Below are positions 1 through 5,361 of a DNA stretch of 7,822 nt, piece by piece. Made by a program: the position numbers and the translations under genes. Source of the stretch: Actinomycetes bacterium (lineage in GTDB: Bacteria > Actinomycetota > Acidimicrobiia > Acidimicrobiales > Microtrichaceae). The stretch covers positions 1-7,822 of the forward strand of contig JAEYSR010000179.1 in the NCBI GenBank assembly GCA_023434535.1. Reading direction: 5' to 3'. Each line of letters starts with the position of its first letter. Position 1 is the first letter of the stretch. The notes below the pieces were generated by a model. That model was not told the DNA's origin. It worked only from the letters and a program-made list of their open reading frames with translations, and searched no databases.

Positions 1-349
1 CGTCGCTGAGGATGCGCAGGAGCCGCTGGAGGTCCTCGGCCGTGGTCGAGCGGAACAGCGTGAGAGCGACGAGGGCCTCGTGGCTCTGCGGCGCCATCTC
101 GATGCCGGCCTGGTGCACCCCGTAGAAGGGGACGGTCGCCGACCCGTTCAGCTCGGTGGGGGCGGTCTCGGCCTCGGCGTCGTGTCCCCCGAGCACCAGG
201 TCGGTGCCCACGGCGGCGGCAGCCCCCACGCCCGCCGCAGCGCCGGCGCCGAACAGGGCGCGCCTGCTGATCCGCCGCCGGGAGGCTGACGGATCGCGCG
301 GGGACGCCTGATCGGGGAGCGCTGCAGGAGGGGGCGTGGGGGCGGTCAC
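1..349 (-). CDS. DyP-type heme peroxidase (EfeB/DtpA-like), Tat-exported, N-terminal part only
   Basis: The 116 visible codons, read leftwards from a GTG at 349, encode the start of a secreted dye-decolorizing peroxidase; the gene runs off the window. A long polar N-region is followed by a twin-arginine motif (SRRALF, residues 28-33), an Ala/Gly-rich hydrophobic stretch (34-50), and then the family's mature N-terminus, VPFYGVHQAGI at 73-83, which is typical of Tat-dependent DyP/EfeB proteins. The heme-ligating His and the GXXDG motif lie outside the window. DyP enzymes oxidise substrates with peroxide outside the membrane; some actinobacterial members (DtpA) are linked to copper-enzyme maturation. 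The GTG lies 2 bp after the stop of the PCu(A)C gene and has only a weak ribosome site, so coupled translation is likely. The family call is firm; the choice between iron-related (EfeB) and copper-related (DtpA) roles is inference and favours copper because of the neighbours. Confidence 0.88.
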   Translation of the reverse strand, partial: MTAPTPPPAALPDQASPRDPSASRRRISRRALFGAGAAAGVGAAAAVGTDLVLGGHDAEAETAPTELNGSATVPFYGVHQAGIEMAPQSHEALVALTLFRSTTAEDLQRLLRILSD

Positions 350-351
350 CG

Positions 352-927
352 TCAGCCCATCGTGGTCGTCGTCTCGGCGCCGCCCATGCCGCCGCCCATG
401 CCACCGGTGCCGTCGTCGTAGGTCTCGTTGGCGCCGGTGAAGTCCTTGGCCGTGGCCGTGAACTCCATGGTGCCGCCGCCCTCGAGCTCCAGGGTGATCT
501 TCACGTCCTCGCCGGCGGTGATCGGCTTGGTCATGTCCATGAGCATGATGTGGTTGCCGCCGGGCTGGAGGGTGAGCTCGCCGCCGGCGGGGACGGTGAA
601 GCCGCCCTCCTTGGGCTGCATCTTCATGGAGCCGTCGGCCGCAGCCACCGTCTCATGCAACTCGACCTTGGGGGCGACGCTGGTGGAGGCGCCCGTGATG
701 ACGATGTCGGTGTCGCCGCCGTTCTTCAGCACGCCGAAGGCCGCCGACATCGGCTCGGTGGTGGCCTTGACCCACGAGTCGTCGATGGTGAGCTCCTCCT
801 TCGCCTTCTCAGTGGTCGTGGTGGTCGACGCGGCGGGCTCGTCGCTGTCGCCGCAGCCGACCAGGGCGAACCCGGCGAGGAGTGCGACCGCCAGGGGCAG
901 CGCGGCGCGGCGGATCGAGGTCTTCAT
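352..927 (-). CDS. PCu(A)C-type periplasmic copper chaperone lipoprotein
   Basis: A 191-aa protein that probably carries Cu(I) outside the membrane and delivers it to copper enzymes. It begins with a lipoprotein signal peptide (residues 1-24, lipobox LVGC, lipidated Cys25) and a Thr/Glu-rich linker. The PCu(A)C domain spans about 46-162: the SWVKA opening, the VLKNGGDTD strand, then the copper-ligand set H91, M101/M103, H126 and M128 in the order His...Met...His-x-Met. The C-terminal tail (171-191) is Gly/Met-rich and Thr-rich, beyond the usual domain end, and may add weak metal sites (inference). The ATG at 927 is chosen because the signal peptide starts there and a GGGAG ribosome site lies just upstream; a longer in-frame reading to 1452 is only the antisense-frame shadow of copC. 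The start overlaps the copC stop as ATGA, and the DyP gene follows after 2 bp, so the three are one transcription unit. Confidence 0.92.
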   Translation of the reverse strand: MKTSIRRAALPLAVALLAGFALVGCGDSDEPAASTTTTTEKAKEELTIDDSWVKATTEPMSAAFGVLKNGGDTDIVITGASTSVAPKVELHETVAAADGSMKMQPKEGGFTVPAGGELTLQPGGNHIMLMDMTKPITAGEDVKITLELEGGGTMEFTATAKDFTGANETYDDGTGGMGGGMGGAETTTTMG

Positions 928-1733
928 GGTGTGAGCTCCCTTTTGCTTGTGCTGTTCGTCGGATCTGTGCTGTTCGATGAATCTGTGCTGTTCGAAGGAT
1001 CTGTGCTGTCCGAGTGATCCGGCACCGGGACAGGCCCGGCCGGTTCCGGTTCGGCGGAGGCGGCCCGCGTGGCGTCGGTGCGTCGACCCCGTAGGACCGC
1101 AGCTCCGACGGCGAACGCCGCGATCCCGGCGAGCGCGCCGATCACGCCGACGAGGAGCAGCCGTCCCGCTCCGTCGTCGGTGGTCGCATCGCTCGTGCCC
1201 GGCTCCTCTCGGTGCAGGGGCTCGAGCGGTGCGATGTCGAAGTCGCCGTCGGTCGGGGTCGCGCCGCTCCGGGACAGGCGGACGGGGTCCTTGCCGGTCA
1301 GGTCGCCGACGCCGTAGTCGAACGCCCCGCTGACCACGTCGCCGTCGGCCGACACGATCCGCCACCGCACCTGGTACCAGCCGTCGGCGGCCCCGGACCG
1401 GAGCGGAGCGGTGACGGTGGTCCCCGACACGACGGCGTCTCCGTCGGTCCACCGCTGGTCGTCGGCGTCGACGACGATGATCGTGGCGCCGAGCGACATG
1501 GGCTCACCTGCGAACGTGAGCGTCACCTGGGACGGCGGCATCGTCAGCTCCGCCCCGTTGGCGGGATCCGACGACACCAGATCGGTGTGGGCCGAGGCCA
1601 CGGGCGCGACGAGGCCCAGCGCGGCCCACAGGACCACAGCCGCCGCCACCGCCGCGAGCGCGCGTCGTTGCACGAACCTCACGGAGGAGAGGTCGCCCGG
1701 ACGCCTCGTCCAGTTCCCGGCTCCCGTCATCAC
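924..1733 (-). CDS. CopC-domain copper-binding protein with C-terminal membrane anchor
   Basis: A 269-aa exported CopC-family protein. A Sec signal peptide ends in VASA just before His49 (AxA-type cleavage), which would make His the mature N-terminus, as the CopC Cu(II) site requires. The CopC beta-domain covers about 49-142 (SSDPANG, LTFAGEPM, YQVRWRIVSADGD, GAFDYGV). A linker, one transmembrane helix (about 191-214) and a basic stop-transfer stretch follow. The acidic/Ser/Thr tail carries four hexapeptide repeats (239-262). The usual Asp-x-His copper ligands read D130-G-D132, so one ligand is changed. The Met-rich Cu(I) loop of Pseudomonas CopC is absent, and there is no fused CopD domain. 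The start is uncertain: GTG 1733, ATG 1730, or GTG 1682, which would give a more ordinary 31-aa signal peptide; none has a clear ribosome site. It is the first gene of the CopC-PCu(A)C-DyP operon and overlaps the next gene by ATGA. Confidence 0.9.
   Translation of the reverse strand: MMTGAGNWTRRPGDLSSVRFVQRRALAAVAAAVVLWAALGLVAPVASAHTDLVSSDPANGAELTMPPSQVTLTFAGEPMSLGATIIVVDADDQRWTDGDAVVSGTTVTAPLRSGAADGWYQVRWRIVSADGDVVSGAFDYGVGDLTGKDPVRLSRSGATPTDGDFDIAPLEPLHREEPGTSDATTDDGAGRLLLVGVIGALAGIAAFAVGAAVLRGRRTDATRAASAEPEPAGPVPVPDHSDSTDPSNSTDSSNSTDPTNSTSKRELTP
948..1019 (-). repeat. 18-bp tandem repeat, four copies, in the 3' end of the CopC gene
   Basis: Four head-to-tail 18-bp units share the plus-strand core gctgttcg...atctgt. 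In the CopC frame they encode the hexapeptides DHSDST, DPSNST, DSSNST and DPTNST (residues 239-262). The outermost copy (about 1005-1022) is the most diverged. Since the unit is a multiple of three, copy number can change without a frameshift. The repeat makes a flexible polar tail after the membrane helix and lies immediately upstream of the PCu(A)C ribosome site. Confidence 0.85.
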
Positions 1734-1808
1734 GGCTCATCGTGACGACCGATCCCGCTGCTGACCAGTGACCTTGGACCCTGATCGTCGTCGTCGTGAC
1801 CGACGACA

Positions 1809-1844
1809 CCGAGGGCCGGCCGCGACGTCGCGTCCGGCCCTCGG
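1809..1844 (-). terminator. Long GC-rich hairpin, terminator of the amidohydrolase gene
   Basis: Perfect 11-bp arms (CCGAGGGCCGG at 1809-1819 and CCGGCCCTCGG at 1834-1844) enclose CGCGACGTCGCG, itself palindromic, with a single C/T mismatch between the two stems. It lies 27 bp past the stop of the minus-strand amidohydrolase and before the promoter region of the copper operon. No T-run follows, as is common for actinobacterial terminators. It separates two same-strand transcription units. Confidence 0.75.
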
Positions 1845-1870
1845 CCGTCAGGGTGAGTTGCGTCCGGGAG

Positions 1871-3100
1871 TCAGGACGCGTTGCGCAGGAGAGCCTCGTT
1901 GGGTTCGGGCGGGAGCTCGGTGAGGGGCTGGGCGACCTCGGCCACGGTGGGTCCGATCCGATCGGCGATCGGGGCCAGGGCCTCCAGGTCGAAGCCGTAG
2001 AGCTCCGCGGCGTTCTCCGACAGCACCTTGCGGATGTCGGCCGGATCCCAGTCGTGGAAGACCTGCCGCAGCGCCAGGGTCGAGTACGGGTACGTCGCCT
2101 CGTCGTGCGGGTAGTCGCTGCCCCACATCACCCGGTCAAGGCCGACCGTCTGCACTGCGGCCTCGACGTCGGCGAGCGACGGGAAGCTCAGCCCGAACCA
2201 GCAGTTCTGACGGACGTAGTCCGACGCGTTCTTCGGGAGGATGTGCTCCGGCTTGAAGCGCAGCTCGCCGATCGAGCCGTTCTTGCGGATGGACTCGAGA
2301 TGGCGGTCGAGCTGCGCCACCAGGTCGGGCAGCCAGGAGCAGCCCTGCTCGGTCAGCACGAACTTGAGGCCCGGGAACCGCTCGAACGCGCCGCCGAGCA
2401 GCATGAACAGCAGGGGCCGGTGGCTGAAGTAGGGGACCTCGGCGATCATCATCAGCGCCGAGCTCGGAACCCGCTCGTAGGCCGGCGAGCCGGTGCCGCC
2501 GTGGCAGTTGACCGGGACCTCGAGCTCCTCGCAGACCGCCCACAGCCGGTCGTAGTCCGGGTGGTTGAGCTGGGGGATCCAGTCGACGTCGGGCGGGTTG
2601 TTCGGCAGGAGGATGCCGCCGGTCAGGCCGTGCTCCTTGATCCAGCGCACGTCCTCGATCGCGTCGTCGATGTCGTTGAGGAAGATCTGGCCGATGCCCT
2701 TGCGGCGCTCGGGCTGCTGGGCGCAGAAGTCGACGAGCCAGCGGTTGTGCGCACGGATGCCGGCGAGGCGGTGCTCGTACTCGTCGGCCTTCGGCGGGCG
2801 GGCGAAGAGCACGAAGCTGGGGAAGAACGGCGGGACGGTGTTCGGGAAGATGACCTCGCCGGCCACCCCGTCCTCGTCCTGCTGCGTGGTCCGCATCTCG
2901 TCGTCCCAGTTCCGCAGACGTCGGGTGTCGCCGAGGTCGCTGAAGGGGTTCTTGTACTCGCCGCGCCACGCGTCGAAGTCCTCGACGTACTTCTCCTCCA
3001 GGTACTCCCGGTACTGGGCGTGGCTGCCGCCGGCGTGGGTGTCGGCGGAGATGACGGTGTAGCGCTCGGTGCCGTCGGTGCTGGTGTCGGCGGTGGTCAT
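1871..3100 (-). CDS. Amidohydrolase_2 family metal-dependent hydrolase (ACMSD-like TIM barrel)
   Basis: A 409-aa cytoplasmic protein of the amidohydrolase_2 (PF04909) family, whose members are metal-dependent hydrolases or non-oxidative decarboxylases of aromatic and other carboxylated substrates. Visible metal-site motifs: D20-T-H22 in VISADTHAG after strand 1 (Asp-x-His in place of His-x-His, frequent in this actinobacterial branch), H200 in VNCHGGTG, and D329 in MWGSDYPHDE near the end of the barrel. The conserved segment GAFERFPGLKFVLTEQG (237-253) is also typical. There is no signal peptide and the length fits the family. The ATG at 3100 has an AGGGGG ribosome site about 7 nt upstream. 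It is the only gene of its unit, with its own promoter and a candidate operator, downstream of a LuxR-type regulator on the same strand. The substrate cannot be read from the sequence; aromatic or lipid/steroid-type catabolism is a guess. Confidence 0.88.
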   Translation of the reverse strand: MTTADTSTDGTERYTVISADTHAGGSHAQYREYLEEKYVEDFDAWRGEYKNPFSDLGDTRRLRNWDDEMRTTQQDEDGVAGEVIFPNTVPPFFPSFVLFARPPKADEYEHRLAGIRAHNRWLVDFCAQQPERRKGIGQIFLNDIDDAIEDVRWIKEHGLTGGILLPNNPPDVDWIPQLNHPDYDRLWAVCEELEVPVNCHGGTGSPAYERVPSSALMMIAEVPYFSHRPLLFMLLGGAFERFPGLKFVLTEQGCSWLPDLVAQLDRHLESIRKNGSIGELRFKPEHILPKNASDYVRQNCWFGLSFPSLADVEAAVQTVGLDRVMWGSDYPHDEATYPYSTLALRQVFHDWDPADIRKVLSENAAELYGFDLEALAPIADRIGPTVAEVAQPLTELPPEPNEALLRNAS

Positions 3101-3148
3101 GGGTACCCCCTGGGTGCGGCCGGACTCGGTGGGATCGGGCCGGAAAGA

Positions 3149-3167
3149 ACTGGAATCAGGTTCTAGT
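3149..3167. promoter_or_regulatory. Candidate operator of the amidohydrolase gene (19-bp imperfect dyad)
   Basis: ACTGGAATCAGGTTCTAGT: the half-sites ACTGGAATC and ACTAGAACC (the right arm read on the other strand) match at 7 of 9 positions around a central A. It covers the predicted transcription start of the amidohydrolase promoter, where a repressor would block initiation. The AGAAC/GTTCT-like arms recall TetR-family operators of lipid catabolism (KstR type), but the spacing differs, so the regulator is unknown. Confidence 0.5.
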
Positions 3168-3171
3168 AATG

Positions 3172-3201
3172 AGGCTACGCCAACCGGCCGGTCGATGTCA
3201 C
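3172..3201 (-). promoter_or_regulatory. Predicted promoter of the amidohydrolase gene
   Basis: On the minus strand, GTGACA (3201-3196; 5 of 6 with TTGACA) is separated by 18 bp from TAGCCT (3177-3172; fits TANNNT). Transcription would start near 3165, giving a leader of about 65 nt that contains the ribosome site. The spacer holds a perfect 10-bp palindrome, ACCGGCCGGT (3183-3192). The regulator gene upstream ends at 3227, so this promoter can act on its own. Confidence 0.45.
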
Positions 3202-3226
3202 CCCGCCCAAGGGCTGCGTCGGATCG

Positions 3227-4267
3227 TCAGGTGAGGTGGCCGACGAGCTCTCGTCGGCTCCGGACGCCCACCTTGGTGAACACCGCCTTGAGGTGGTCCT
3301 GCACGGTGTTCGGAGAGATGAACAACCGGGCGGCGATCTCGGCCGTGGACCGTCCCTCGAGCACCTCGAGCGAGACGTCCTGCTCGCGGGCGGAGAGCCC
3401 ATAGGCGGAGAGCAAGAGGCGTCGCATGTCGGCCGGCGTGGCGGCCTCGACCGTGACCGCGATCTGACGGTCGTCGCCGTGGCGGGTGGTGAGCGGTGAT
3501 GCCCGCAGCACGACCCACTGACCGTGTTCGTCGCGCAGGCGGGCGTGAGCGTCGGGGATGCCGCGCAGTGCTGCGGAGGCGACGGAGCGCAGGGCGACGG
3601 CGACCCCATGGGTCTGGCCGAGCGCGTCCGCCCAGGATTGCGCCGCCGCGGTCGCGGCCTGCACCCGGCCGTGCTCGTCGACGAGGATCACGGCGGGAGC
3701 GCGCGGGCCATCAGGCCCGTCGACCGGCCGGCGGACTGCGGTCCTGGTGGCCGAGGCGACGAGGGGAGCGGCCTCCGCGAGGAATCGGATCTCGCGATCG
3801 TCGAAGTCCTGGCTCGACGGGGCGCGCAGCATCCCCGCAACTCCCCAGCACACCCCGTCGGCGGTGAACGCGACGCGTGCCTCGTGGGCGAGGCCCAGCG
3901 GCCGGTACACCTCGTGGAGACGCTGGCTCCGGGCGACCGTGCGGTGGGGGAGATCAGAGAGCCGGGCCACCGGTCGTGGTCGGCCAGCCAGGCTGGCGAA
4001 GGAGTTCGCGTCGGTCCCGGCGTGCTCCAACTCGACGAACCGGCCCTCTTGCTCGGGCGACGGGGTGAAGGCGACGGTGAGCGAACCGGTCAGCATCATC
4101 GTGTCCGGGTCGACGGTGGCCCAGCAGGTCGCATCCGAGGGCACGACGCGCCCCACGATGTCGATCGCCGCAGCGTGGACGTCGGCCGGTGGGAGGACGG
4201 CGGCCTCCAGGACGGCGAGGTCACGTATGGCCGACTCGGCGCGCAGGTCGCTCCACATCCTGCTCAT
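3227..4267 (-). CDS. LuxR-type transcriptional regulator with GAF-like and PAS-like sensor region
   Basis: A 346-aa DNA-binding regulator. The C-terminal LuxR/FixJ helix-turn-helix is clear at about 291-345: LSAREQDV, GRSTAEIAARLFISPNTVQDHL and FTKVGVRSRRELVGHL. The N-terminal half (about 15-178) looks like a GAF-type ligand-sensing domain, including the paired motifs ATCWATVDP (46-54) and DGVCWGVAGMLR (137-148), each with a Cys-Trp. A second, PAS-like stretch lies at about 190-275 (VILVDEHGRVQAATAAA). No phosphoacceptor receiver domain is present, so it probably senses a small molecule or redox state directly (inference). ATG 4267 is used; ATG 4258 is an alternative, and neither has a clear ribosome site. 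It is divergent from the cupin gene and upstream of the amidohydrolase, so either or both may be targets. Its ligand is unknown. Confidence 0.88.
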   Translation of the reverse strand: MSRMWSDLRAESAIRDLAVLEAAVLPPADVHAAAIDIVGRVVPSDATCWATVDPDTMMLTGSLTVAFTPSPEQEGRFVELEHAGTDANSFASLAGRPRPVARLSDLPHRTVARSQRLHEVYRPLGLAHEARVAFTADGVCWGVAGMLRAPSSQDFDDREIRFLAEAAPLVASATRTAVRRPVDGPDGPRAPAVILVDEHGRVQAATAAAQSWADALGQTHGVAVALRSVASAALRGIPDAHARLRDEHGQWVVLRASPLTTRHGDDRQIAVTVEAATPADMRRLLLSAYGLSAREQDVSLEVLEGRSTAEIAARLFISPNTVQDHLKAVFTKVGVRSRRELVGHLT

Positions 4268-4286
4268 TGTCGTGGCCGCAGCCGGA

Positions 4287-4316
4287 CCGCGGAACCCCAG
4301 GTTCCTGGGATCGCGG
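4287..4316. promoter_or_regulatory. Overlapping palindromes in the regulator/cupin divergent promoter
   Basis: Two perfect inverted repeats share bases: GGAACC-CCA-GGTTCC (4291-4305) and CCCAGG-TT-CCTGGG (4296-4309). Outer CCGCG (4287-4291) and CGCGG (4312-4316) arms add near-symmetry. The site lies 20-49 bp upstream of the regulator ATG and about 105-134 bp from the cupin ATG. That position suits an operator, possibly for autoregulation by the LuxR-type protein; which protein binds is not known. Confidence 0.45.
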
Positions 4317-4407
4317 CGCCGGCACCAACCCCTTGGCAGTGGGATGTTCGCGATCCAGGCCGGTTCGTACGTTGCACACGACGACCACAGCGGCCGTCAC
4401 TCTGGAC

Positions 4408-4413
4408 AAGGAG
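4408..4413 (+). promoter_or_regulatory. Ribosome binding site fixing the cupin start
   Basis: AAGGAG lies 7 nt before ATG 4421. It is the strongest Shine-Dalgarno site in the window and shows that the cupin starts here, although its frame stays open far upstream (to 3524) through antisense of the regulator gene. Confidence 0.85.
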
Positions 4414-4420
4414 CACGAAC

Positions 4421-4885
4421 ATGGCACACCGGATCCGCCACTGCGACACCGGCGACGGCGTCCGCCTCAACACCATCGACAGCACCGCGACCGTCAAGGT
4501 CGCAGCCGACGACACCGACGGGGACTACGAGCTGTTCGAGATCGACGCCCCCATCGGAAGCGGGATCCCCCCTCACCGTCACCCCTGGGCCGAGGCGTAC
4601 TACGTCCTGTCGGGAGCGCTCACCGTCCAGGTCGGCGCGCGCCACCTCGACCTCACGCCGGGCGCGACCGTCACCGTCCCCCCGAACGCCGCCCACACCT
4701 TCACCGTCAGCGCCCCCGACACGAAGTTCCTCGCCTTCAGCCTGACGGCCGCCAGCGGGCACCTCTTCGCCGATCTCGACCGGAGCGTTCCCACCGACCG
4801 CCCCATCGAGGAGGTCATCCCGCTCGTCATGGAGGTCGCCGCCCGCAACGGCGTGGAGTTCCTCCGAGCCGTCGAGCCCGTCTGA
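4421..4885 (+). CDS. Single-domain cupin protein
   Basis: A 154-aa small cytoplasmic beta-barrel protein. Cupin motif 1 is intact: H52-R-H54, E58 and then six residues to G65 (PPHRHPWAEAYYVLSG), giving three metal ligands. Motif 2 is GATVTVPPNAAH, with H92 as the fourth ligand; the Asn that often closes this motif is Val. A mononuclear metal site is therefore likely. The C-terminal 45 residues (about 110-154) are helical and resemble the tail of stand-alone actinobacterial cupins. Function is not readable: such proteins may be dioxygenases, isomerases or ligand-binding proteins. It is transcribed divergently from the GAF/LuxR regulator, 153 bp away, and is followed by a strong terminator, so it is a single-gene unit and the most natural candidate target of that regulator (inference). 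Confidence 0.9.
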   Translation: MAHRIRHCDTGDGVRLNTIDSTATVKVAADDTDGDYELFEIDAPIGSGIPPHRHPWAEAYYVLSGALTVQVGARHLDLTPGATVTVPPNAAHTFTVSAPDTKFLAFSLTAASGHLFADLDRSVPTDRPIEEVIPLVMEVAARNGVEFLRAVEPV

Positions 4886-4896
4886 CTCACGCTGCA

Positions 4897-4918
4897 TTCG
4901 TTGCACATCCGTTGCACC
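4897..4918. repeat. Two 11-bp direct repeats containing CGTTGCAC after the cupin gene
   Basis: TTCGTTGCACA and TCCGTTGCACC lie head to tail, matching at 9 of 11 positions, about one helical turn apart. A third copy of the CGTTGCAC core occurs at 4370-4377 in the cupin promoter region. The copies thus flank the gene. They could be binding sites or chance. Confidence 0.35.
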
Positions 4919-4927
4919 GAGCGCACT

Positions 4928-4972
4928 CCGACGTGCGCGGCGAACCGGCTCACCGGGCGCCGCGCACGTCGG
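4928..4972 (+). terminator. 15-bp perfect hairpin, terminator of the cupin gene
   Basis: Arms CCGACGTGCGCGGCG (4928-4942) and CGCCGCGCACGTCGG (4958-4972) pair perfectly. The 15-nt loop can form a smaller CCGG/CCGG stem. The hairpin begins 43 bp after the cupin stop and no T-run follows. Nothing on the minus strand ends here, so it serves the cupin transcript. Confidence 0.78.
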
Positions 4973-5034
4973 TCGGCTCCGACGAGTGCCCGGCCGCCGG
5001 GTCCGGCCGAGCGGTCTGCCGCACTCTCGACGGA

Positions 5035-5301
5035 ATGAAGGACGACCGTGGATGGGCGGACGTGTGTTTCGACTTCGACGGGCGCACCGGGTGTGACGAG
5101 GTCCTCGCGGAGGACTTGTCCAGCTTCGGCCCCAACGGTGGCTGTGTTCTCGTCGAGTTCACCGGGGCAGGGCCGGTCGAGGCAGACAGACTGTTGCGAG
5201 GAAGCGCAGGCGATAGCAGCGGCGCTTGGCCAGCAGGACGTGCCTGTTGTCGCGAATGCGAGTCGATGCCCTGCCACACTTCGGCGGTGGAGGAGGCGTA
5301 G
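5035..5301 (+). CDS. Doubtful small hypothetical ORF, possibly frameshifted
   Basis: An 88-codon reading frame from ATG 5035 in an otherwise geneless stretch of about 475 bp (4886-5361). The first 54 or so codons look coding: third positions are mostly G/C and the peptide is plausible (WADVCFDFDGRTGCDEVLAE). After about 5197 the frame turns Cys/Arg-rich with weaker codon bias, while the +1 frame continues with a convincing helix-like sequence (EEAQAIAAALGQQDVPVVAN, from 5198). This suggests either a broken gene with an indel near 5197 or chance. I recognise no family, and there is no clear ribosome site. The rest of the stretch holds the cupin terminator and nothing else I can name. Confidence 0.3.
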   Translation: MKDDRGWADVCFDFDGRTGCDEVLAEDLSSFGPNGGCVLVEFTGAGPVEADRLLRGSAGDSSGAWPAGRACCRECESMPCHTSAVEEA

Positions 5302-5361
5302 GCAGACTCGGAGGAGTCCCGTGAGGATGTCGTCCGACTGTCTGGGACTGAAGCTGGTCGC

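Noticed and set aside
948..1019. Tandem repeat as a CRISPR-like array
   Set aside because: Units are contiguous with no spacers and encode an in-frame protein repeat.
928..1452. N-terminal extension of the PCu(A)C frame, an apparent 366-aa fusion
   Set aside because: It is Arg-rich shadow sequence inside copC; the lipoprotein signal peptide and ribosome site place the start at 927.
1781..1806. Run of TCG/CGA triplets as a microsatellite
   Set aside because: Only a few imperfect copies, expected by chance at this GC content.
1796..3166. 456-codon plus-strand frame opposite the amidohydrolase
   Set aside because: Low-complexity Val/Arg/Glu-rich antisense shadow; the minus strand has all the family motifs.
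3524..4420. Upstream extension of the cupin frame to 453 codons
   Set aside because: It overlaps the regulator in antisense and has no domain; the AAGGAG site sets the cupin start at 4421.
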